DNA from: W-Chloroflexi-9 sp045863195
GTDB lineage: Bacteria; Chloroflexota; Dehalococcoidia; UBA2979
Reading direction: 5' to 3'
Assembly (NCBI GenBank): GCA_045863195.1
Contig: BTUI01000003.1
Coordinates: 62,001 to 126,000, forward strand
DNA length: 64,000 nt
This document shows positions 58,737 to 64,000 of this stretch, piece by piece; position 1 is the first letter of the stretch; each line of letters starts with the position of its first letter. The notes below the pieces were generated by a model. The model saw only the letters and a program-made list of their open reading frames with translations. It was not told the DNA's origin and made no database searches. The position numbers were made by a program, and so were the translations under genes.

Positions 58737-60655
58737 TACTTGTAGCTCCTCTGCGCCACGTGGACGTGCTCGAACGTCAGCGGCTCCTGGTGGAGGGCCT
58801 GCGCCTGGCCGGCGCCCTGCCACTCCCAGGCACCGACGTACGAGAAGCGCTCGTCGTCCCGCTTCGCCTCGCCGTCCTCGGTCTGCGATTCCACGCGCAG
58901 GTGGCCGCCGCACGACTCCTCGCGGTGGAGCGCGTCACGCACGAGGAGTTCGCCCAGTTCGAAGAAGTCGGCGACGCGGCCGGCCTTCTCCAGCGAGTCG
59001 TTCAGCGAGTCGCCGGAGCCCAGGATGCGCACGTCCCGGTCGAAGTCGGCGCGCAGCGCCGGGATGTCCCGGAGCGCCTGCTCCAGCCCCTCGCGGGAGC
59101 GCTCCATGCCGGCGTGCTCCCAGAGGATGTGGCCGAGTTCGCGGTGGAAGTGGTCCACCGACTTCGTGCCCTTCGTGCCTAGGAAGCGCTTCGTCTGCTC
59201 CTCCACGCCCTTCTTCGCCTCGGCGAAGGCGGGGTGATCGGTGCCGGGCGCCTTCTGGCCGAGCAGCCCGGCGAGGTAGTCGCCGACCGTGTACGGCAGG
59301 ATGAAGTAGCCGTCCGCCAGGCCCTGCATCAGCGCGGACGCGCCGAGGCGGTTCGCACCGTGGTCGGAGAAGTTCGCCTCACCGGCCACGAAGCAGCCGG
59401 GGATGGTGCTCATCAGGTTGTAGTCCACCCAGAGGCCGCCCATGGTGTAGTGGATGGCCGGGTAGATGCGCATCGGCGTCTCGTACGGGTCCTCGTCCGT
59501 GATGCGGTCGTACATCTCGAACAGGTTGCCGTACCGCTCCTCGACCTCCTTGCGGCCCAGGCGCTGGATCGCTTCCGCGAAGTCCAGGTAGACGCCGTTC
59601 CGCGTCGGCCCCACACCCCGGCCCTGGTCCACCTGCCGCTTGGCGGCGCGGGAGGCGACGTCGCGCGGGACGAGGTTGCCGAACGAGGGGTACATCCGCT
59701 CCAGGTAGTAGTCGCGGTCCGCTTCCGGGATCTGGTGCGGCGGGCGCTTGTCCTCGGGGTCCTTCGGGACCCAGATGCGGCCGTCGTTCCGGAGCGACTC
59801 GCTCATCAGCGTGAGCTTGGATTGGAACTCGTCACTCGCCGGGATGCACGTCGGGTGGATCTGCGTGTAGCACGGGTTCGCGAAGAGCGCGCCGCGCTTG
59901 TGCGCGCGCCACGCGGCGGTGACGTTGCTCTTCTTCGCGTTCGTGGAGAGGTAGTAGACGTTGCCGTAGCCGCCCGTGGCGAGCACCACGGCGTGCGCGG
60001 CGTGCGTGGTGACCTCGCCGGTGGTGAGGTCACGCATCACCACGCCGGAGGCACGGCCGTCCACCACCACCAGGTCCAGCATCTCCTGCCGCGGGTGCAG
60101 TTCCACGCTGCCGATGCCCACCTGGCGCATCAGCGCGGAGTACGCGCCGAGGAGCAACTGCTGCCCCGTCTGGCCTCGGGCGTAGAACGTGCGGGAGACC
60201 TGCACGCCGCCGAAGGAGCGGTTGTCCAGCATCCCGCCGTACTCGCGCGCGAACGGGACGCCCTGCGCGACGCACTGGTCGATGATGTTCACGCTCACCT
60301 GGGCCAGGCGGTACACGTTCGCCTCGCGGGAGCGGAAGTCGCCGCCCTTCACGGTGTCGTAGAAGAGCCGGAAGGCGGAGTCGCCGTCGTTCTGGTAGTT
60401 CTTCGCGGCGTTGATGCCGCCCTGCGCGGCGATCGAGTGCGCACGCCTCGGCGAGTCGTGGTAGGTGAAGACCTTCACGTTGTAGCCGAGTTCCGCCATC
60501 GTCGCGGCCGCCGAGGCGCCGGCGAGGCCGGTGCCGACAACGATCACGTTGAAGCGGCGCTTGTTGGCCGGGTTCACCAGCCGCATGTTGAAGCGGTGGT
60601 TGTCCCACTTCTGCTCGATCGGCCCGTCCGGAATCCGGGAATCCAGGGTCACCAT
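58736..60655 (-). CDS. sdhA: Succinate dehydrogenase/fumarate reductase flavoprotein subunit
   Basis: A 639-residue flavoprotein. FAD-binding GTGLAGASAAATMAELG begins at 41; His73 in RAHSIAAQGGINAAKN is the covalent flavin site; HPTCIP and GGLWVDYNLMSTIPGCFVAGEANFSDHGANRLGASALMQG are the substrate and capping-domain motifs. It oxidises succinate to fumarate or the reverse. The sequence groups with the B-type (Bacillus/Wolinella-like) enzymes. It is the middle gene of the leftward operon sdhC-sdhA-sdhB, 10 bases after sdhC. Confidence 0.94.
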   Translation of the reverse strand: MVTLDSRIPDGPIEQKWDNHRFNMRLVNPANKRRFNVIVVGTGLAGASAAATMAELGYNVKVFTYHDSPRRAHSIAAQGGINAAKNYQNDGDSAFRLFYDTVKGGDFRSREANVYRLAQVSVNIIDQCVAQGVPFAREYGGMLDNRSFGGVQVSRTFYARGQTGQQLLLGAYSALMRQVGIGSVELHPRQEMLDLVVVDGRASGVVMRDLTTGEVTTHAAHAVVLATGGYGNVYYLSTNAKKSNVTAAWRAHKRGALFANPCYTQIHPTCIPASDEFQSKLTLMSESLRNDGRIWVPKDPEDKRPPHQIPEADRDYYLERMYPSFGNLVPRDVASRAAKRQVDQGRGVGPTRNGVYLDFAEAIQRLGRKEVEERYGNLFEMYDRITDEDPYETPMRIYPAIHYTMGGLWVDYNLMSTIPGCFVAGEANFSDHGANRLGASALMQGLADGYFILPYTVGDYLAGLLGQKAPGTDHPAFAEAKKGVEEQTKRFLGTKGTKSVDHFHRELGHILWEHAGMERSREGLEQALRDIPALRADFDRDVRILGSGDSLNDSLEKAGRVADFFELGELLVRDALHREESCGGHLRVESQTEDGEAKRDDERFSYVGAWEWQGAGQAQALHQEPLTFEHVHVAQRSYK

Positions 60656-60665
60656 GCTGCCGCCC

Positions 60666-61418
60666 CTAACCCACGATGCCGGCGAGCACCGCGATGGGGA
60701 ACGAGATGTTCCCACCGACGATCGCCGCCGTGAACAGCGCAGCGAATCCGCGACGCAGCCAGTTGATGCTCGGGTTGTTCACCCCCAGCGACTGGAAGAG
60801 GCTCCAGGCGCCGTGGTACAGGTGCACGCCCAGCGCGAGGTTGGCGACGATGTAGAGGATCGCCACCGGCACGCGCTCGAACGAGGCGACCACGTTGTGG
60901 TAGACCTGCCCGTACTCGAAGTCCGGGTTCGCGAAGCCCCACGTCAGGTCCGCGAGGTGGAAGGCCAGGAACAGCAGGACGATGGGCCCGGTCCACTTCA
61001 TCGTGCGGGAGGCCCAGTTCGCGGCGATGTAGTCGCGCTTCGACTGGTACCCCATCGGCCGCGCCCGGCGGTTCATCGCCCAGAGCGAGAACGCCGAGTG
61101 GACGTGCAGGACCAGCGCCACGAGCAGCAGGCCGCGCATGGCCCACAGCGCGTTCTCCTTCGGGAGGATCGGGTAGCCGATCGCCCGCAGGCCTTCCGCG
61201 TAGTGGTCCAGTTCCGCGGCGCCGAGGTACATCTTCAGGTTGCCGAACATGTGGAGGGCAATGAAGCCCATGCCGATCACACCGGTGATCGCCATGACCC
61301 ACTTCTTGCCCACCGCCGTCTGGTAGAGACTCAGCGGCCACGGCCACTGACGGCCCGGCCTGCGGTTCACGGGCCGTACGGCGGCTTCCACCGTCGACCG
61401 TGGTTTCGCCTGCGCCAT
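60666..61418 (-). CDS. sdhC: Succinate dehydrogenase cytochrome b subunit (single-subunit, type B)
   Basis: A 250-residue membrane protein with about five helices (roughly 40-58, 92-110, 145-163, 190-208 and 228-247). Conserved haem-ligand histidines are likely His56 (ALHMFGN), His105 (VLHVHSA), His154 (AFHLAD) and His202 (GVHLYHG). A single long cytochrome b with two haems is typical of type B menaquinone-linked complexes. It is the first gene of the operon, starting 97 bases from the NUDIX gene stop. Confidence 0.9.
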   Translation of the reverse strand: MAQAKPRSTVEAAVRPVNRRPGRQWPWPLSLYQTAVGKKWVMAITGVIGMGFIALHMFGNLKMYLGAAELDHYAEGLRAIGYPILPKENALWAMRGLLLVALVLHVHSAFSLWAMNRRARPMGYQSKRDYIAANWASRTMKWTGPIVLLFLAFHLADLTWGFANPDFEYGQVYHNVVASFERVPVAILYIVANLALGVHLYHGAWSLFQSLGVNNPSINWLRRGFAALFTAAIVGGNISFPIAVLAGIVG

Positions 61419-61515
61419 GCGCTTGCCCCTCGACTGCTGCCAGGAGCCCCGCCCCCAACCCCGAGGGCGTCCGGCTCACGCGTACCCTACCGCCGCGCGC
61501 GGTTCCCCGCGAGCG

Positions 61516-62076
61516 TCACGCCCCCTGCCGCGCCCGGTGCCGCCGGAGCAGGCTGAGCGCGATCAGCGTCTTCGAGTCCTCGATCTCGCCCGCGTCCACC
61601 GCCGCCTCGATCTCATCGAGGGTCATGCGGACCGGCTCGGCGATGTACTCGTCGTGGTCCTGGGGGAGGGGGTCGGCGCGGAGGTCGGTGGCGAGGAAGT
61701 AGTGGATGTACTCGGAACAGAAGCCGGGGGCCATCCACGCGCCGCCCAACCGCACGATCGAGCGGGCGGCGTAGCCCGTTTCCTCGCGCACCTCGCGCGC
61801 GGCGGTCACCTCCGGCGCCTCGCCTGCCTCGCGGGTGCCCGCGGGGATCTCGAGGAGTTCGCGGCCGGTGGCGTGGCGGTACTGGCGCACCATCAGCCAG
61901 CGGCCGTCCGCGTCCTCCACCACCAGCGCGACCGCCCCGGGGTGCCAGACGATCGCCCGGTCGACCTCGTGGCCGTTCGGGAAGCGGATGATGTCGCGCG
62001 TGATGTTGAGGTAGCCCGCCGAGGCGAGCGGCTCCGAGCGCAGGAGCGTCGGGAGCGCCTCGGGCTGATCGCTCAC
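61516..62076 (-). CDS. NUDIX hydrolase, ADP-ribose pyrophosphatase-like
   Basis: A 186-residue NUDIX protein. The Nudix box runs from Gly80 (GTREAGE) to REVREETG at 94-101, with metal-binding glutamates. LEIPAG before it and GFCSEYIHYFLATDL after it are typical of ADP-ribose pyrophosphatases. It would hydrolyse ADP-ribose to AMP and ribose 5-phosphate. The GTG start overlaps the stop of the acetyltransferase gene as GTGA. Confidence 0.87.
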   Translation of the reverse strand: MSDQPEALPTLLRSEPLASAGYLNITRDIIRFPNGHEVDRAIVWHPGAVALVVEDADGRWLMVRQYRHATGRELLEIPAGTREAGEAPEVTAAREVREETGYAARSIVRLGGAWMAPGFCSEYIHYFLATDLRADPLPQDHDEYIAEPVRMTLDEIEAAVDAGEIEDSKTLIALSLLRRHRARQGA

Positions 62077-62576
62077 GAGGCGGCGTCCGCCGGCTTGAGG
62101 TCGAGCACCATCGCGATTTCGTCGCAGCCCGGGAACTTCGGGCAGCGGTAGCACTCGTTCCAGACCTTGCGCGGCAGGTTCATCACGTCCGCCTGCTGCC
62201 AGCCAAGGCGTTCGAAGAAGCCCGGCCGGTAGGTGAGCGCGAACAGCCGGTCGAGGCCGAGCGCCCGCCCTTCTTCCACGCAGGCGCGCACCAGCGCCGC
62301 GCCGATCCCTCGGGACTGCGTGGACTCCTCCACGGCGAGCGACTTCAACTCCGCCAGGTCGGCCCAGGTGATGTGCAGCGCGGCGCAGCCGACGACCCGC
62401 CCGTCCTGCCGCACGACGAAGAAGTCGCGCAGGTTTTCGTACGTCTCGCCGAGGGTCCTCGGGAGCATCTGCCCCTGCGCCGCCCAGAAGTTGATGAGCG
62501 CCGCGATCCCCTCGCCGTCGCGCGTGGTGGCGCGTTCGACGCGGACCTCGGTGCCGGGGCGGGTGTCGGTGGTCAT
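62073..62576 (-). CDS. GNAT acetyltransferase, short ArgA-like (N-acetylglutamate synthase type)
   Basis: A 167-residue GNAT protein with AALHITWADLAELKSLAVEESTQSRGIGAALVRACVEEG as acetyl-CoA site and LFALTYRPGFFERLGWQ. The C-terminal CYRCPKFPGCDEIAMVLDL, with three cysteines, is typical of short, stand-alone N-acetylglutamate synthases, which acetylate glutamate for arginine synthesis. The start is the ATG of MTTDTRPG. No other arginine genes are close, so the assignment rests on the sequence pattern. Confidence 0.72.
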   Translation of the reverse strand: MTTDTRPGTEVRVERATTRDGEGIAALINFWAAQGQMLPRTLGETYENLRDFFVVRQDGRVVGCAALHITWADLAELKSLAVEESTQSRGIGAALVRACVEEGRALGLDRLFALTYRPGFFERLGWQQADVMNLPRKVWNECYRCPKFPGCDEIAMVLDLKPADAAS

Positions 62577-62626
62577 CAGGGGTACAGGATATCCAACGGC
62601 GGGCACAACCGCGCGCCCCGGGAGCG

Positions 62627-63508
62627 TCAGGTGGCGGGCTCGTCCATCACGTGGTCCAGCCGCAGCCAGCCCAGGCGCACGGCCAGGTTCTGGTAGAACT
62701 CTGTCTCGTCCCCCAGCCGCACGAAGTCGACCGTGCGCGGGGAGCGGGTGATCTCCACCACCGACCCGGAGTCGACCGGCCGGTGGTGTAGGCCGTCCAC
62801 GCCCAGCATCGCCTCGTAGCCGCGCTCCACGGAGAGGCGGAGGCGCGCGCCGCCGGGGAGCACGAGGGCGTTCGCACGGGTCAGGTGCGGCGCCACAGGC
62901 ACGAGGATCATCTCGTCCGAACTCGGGTGGAGGATCGGCCCGCCCACGGACAAGGCGTACCCCGTCGACCCGGTCGCCGTCGCGACGACGATCGCGTCGG
63001 CGCGGTACTCCGCGAGCAGCACCCCATCGATGCGCGCCTCCACGGAGATCGTGCGTCCGAGGGTTGCCCGGCCGATGACCACGTCGTTGAGGGCGTGCAG
63101 CGCCGGCGACTCCCCCACCTGCGCCTGCACCATCGACCGCCGCTCGAGGCGCGCGTCGCCGGCGAGGACGCGGGCGAAGTCCGCCGCCACGCGGTCCTCG
63201 ACCGACTCGGTGAGGAAGCCAAGGCGGCCCATGCGCACGCCGAAGACGGGGACGCCGGCCTGCGCTGCGTAGGCGGAGGCGTGCAGCATCGTCCCGTCAC
63301 CACCCACGCAGACGAGGAGGCCCGAACCGTTGAGGTGCGACAGGAAGCCATCGCCGTCCTGCTGTGAGGGGTCCGCGAGGGCGTCGAGGGTCGCGGGGAC
63401 GCCGGCCGCCTCCGCCTGCCGCACGAGCGCGGCCGCGACCTCCCCCGCCCGCGGGAGCGCGGGGTGGTAGGCGACGACCACCGCACGAGGCGCGCTGAGC
63501 GGGCTCAC
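62627..63508 (-). CDS. nadK: NAD kinase
   Basis: A 293-residue NAD kinase. The nucleotide loop is VCVGGDGTMLHAS with Gly69, Gly70, Asp71, Gly72 and Thr73; the second hallmark is ATGSTGYALSVGGPILHP near 177. It phosphorylates NAD to NADP. The ATG overlaps the stop of the upstream TlyA-family gene as ATGA. The tlyA-nadK order is frequent in bacteria, often followed by recN, which is not seen here. Confidence 0.93.
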   Translation of the reverse strand: MSPLSAPRAVVVAYHPALPRAGEVAAALVRQAEAAGVPATLDALADPSQQDGDGFLSHLNGSGLLVCVGGDGTMLHASAYAAQAGVPVFGVRMGRLGFLTESVEDRVAADFARVLAGDARLERRSMVQAQVGESPALHALNDVVIGRATLGRTISVEARIDGVLLAEYRADAIVVATATGSTGYALSVGGPILHPSSDEMILVPVAPHLTRANALVLPGGARLRLSVERGYEAMLGVDGLHHRPVDSGSVVEITRSPRTVDFVRLGDETEFYQNLAVRLGWLRLDHVMDEPAT

Positions 63509-64000
63509 GCGGCGGCCTCGGACGTCGCGGGGAGGCCGGGCGCGGGGACGCGCAGCCAGAGGAAGAACTCGCGGTTACCCGCCGGGCCCAGCAGCGGCGA
63601 ACGGATCACGCCGCTGACGCGCAGCCCGAGGTCGATCGCGGCGAGCGCGACATGGCCGATGCAGGTGGCGTGGACGACCGGATCGCGCACCACGCCGCCC
63701 TTCTCCACCTGCTCCCGACCCGCCTCGAACTGTGGCTTCACGAGGACGAGCAGGTCTCCGCCAGGGGCGACGGAGCGGGCGACCGCGGGCAGGACGGTGG
63801 CGGCGGAGATAAAGGAGACGTCCATCACCAGCAGGTCGACGGGGGGATCCAACGGCTCCATCGAGCGGGCGTTCACCCGCTCGATGAGCGTGACGCGCGG
63901 ATCGTCCCGCAGCTTCGCGGCGAACTCGCCGTAGGCAACGTCCACGGCGACGACATGCGCCGCGCCGCGCTGCAGCAGGCAGTCCGTGAAGCCGCCGGTG
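63505..64000 (-). CDS. TlyA-family rRNA 2'-O-methyltransferase/hemolysin-like protein (C-terminal part)
   Basis: The gene runs leftward from beyond the right edge; about 164 residues are visible. The FtsJ-like methyltransferase part is seen: GGFTDCLLQRGAAHVVAVDVAYGE as the SAM site, LLVMDVSFISAATVLPAV and LLVLVKPQFEAGREQVEKGGVVRD. TlyA methylates the ribose of C1409 in 16S and C1920 in 23S rRNA. The N-terminal S4 domain lies outside. It is coupled to nadK by an ATGA overlap. Confidence 0.88.
   Translation of the reverse strand, partial: TGGFTDCLLQRGAAHVVAVDVAYGEFAAKLRDDPRVTLIERVNARSMEPLDPPVDLLVMDVSFISAATVLPAVARSVAPGGDLLVLVKPQFEAGREQVEKGGVVRDPVVHATCIGHVALAAIDLGLRVSGVIRSPLLGPAGNREFFLWLRVPAPGLPATSEAAA

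Overview
The window is a high-GC (about 70% by eye), gene-dense bacterial chromosome segment. Most genes are separated by a few bases or overlap by 1-4 bases (GTGA, ATGA, TGATG, TAATG). No rRNA, CRISPR array, insertion sequence or prophage is visible. Gene content points to an aerobic or facultative member of Chloroflexota, possibly Dehalococcoidia/Tepidiforma-like: a 309-residue Chloroflexus-length malate dehydrogenase, YvcK with a membrane N-terminus, an SdhCAB complex with a single cytochrome b subunit, and many CaiB/BaiF CoA-transferases. This assignment is inference from gene content, not from a marker gene.

Layout. 1-4150: end of an unknown gene, then a leftward cell-surface sugar operon (HddA-type heptose kinase, a polyprenyl-phosphate sugar transferase with a degraded catalytic motif, GmhA-type isomerase) divergent from a GalU-like nucleotidyltransferase. 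4150-8750: HAD phosphatase, methyltransferase, then DprE1-like and DprE2-like epimerase subunits and a glycerophosphodiesterase. 8797-9156: four tRNA genes (Trp, Leu, Gly, Cys). 9200-15050: mixed single genes, a tRNA-Leu, TrmH and a spermidine-synthase-like membrane protein. 15100-16250: a lower-GC patch with small unknown genes and an unknown membrane protein.

16363-31802 holds six family III CoA-transferase genes in three overlapping tandem pairs. In each pair one protein keeps the catalytic aspartate and the partner has lost it. Two pairs sit in a leftward nine-gene operon (31802 to 22099) with a hotdog hydratase, an enoyl-CoA hydratase, a TcuA-like flavoprotein, a YeiH-type exporter and a thioesterase. 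This looks like an uncharacterised acyl-CoA degradation pathway and is the most interesting system in the window. Flotillin and an NfeD-like protein follow.

31970-51275: lipoproteins (a propeller-like protein, a cupredoxin with a full His-Cys-His-Met set, an M28 peptidase, a LysM protein), a cyclase-family hydrolase, RarA, GatB, YvcK, SecG, a solute-binding protein, Fmt, RlmN, ribosomal protein L25 and a HyuA/HyuB pair. 51421-61418: central metabolism, with acyl-CoA carboxylase beta, isocitrate dehydrogenase, malate dehydrogenase and fumarase rightward, each followed by a strong hairpin terminator, facing sdhCAB leftward. 61516-64000: NUDIX hydrolase, ArgA-like acetyltransferase, NAD kinase and the cut-off end of a TlyA-family methyltransferase.

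Expression signals seen repeatedly: TAnnnT boxes about 6 bases before an ATG (leaderless transcription is likely), CTG start codons on gmhA and mdh, perfect G+C-rich hairpins between convergent genes, and two palindromic operator candidates. The icd leader carries a nine-base anti-Shine-Dalgarno sequence.
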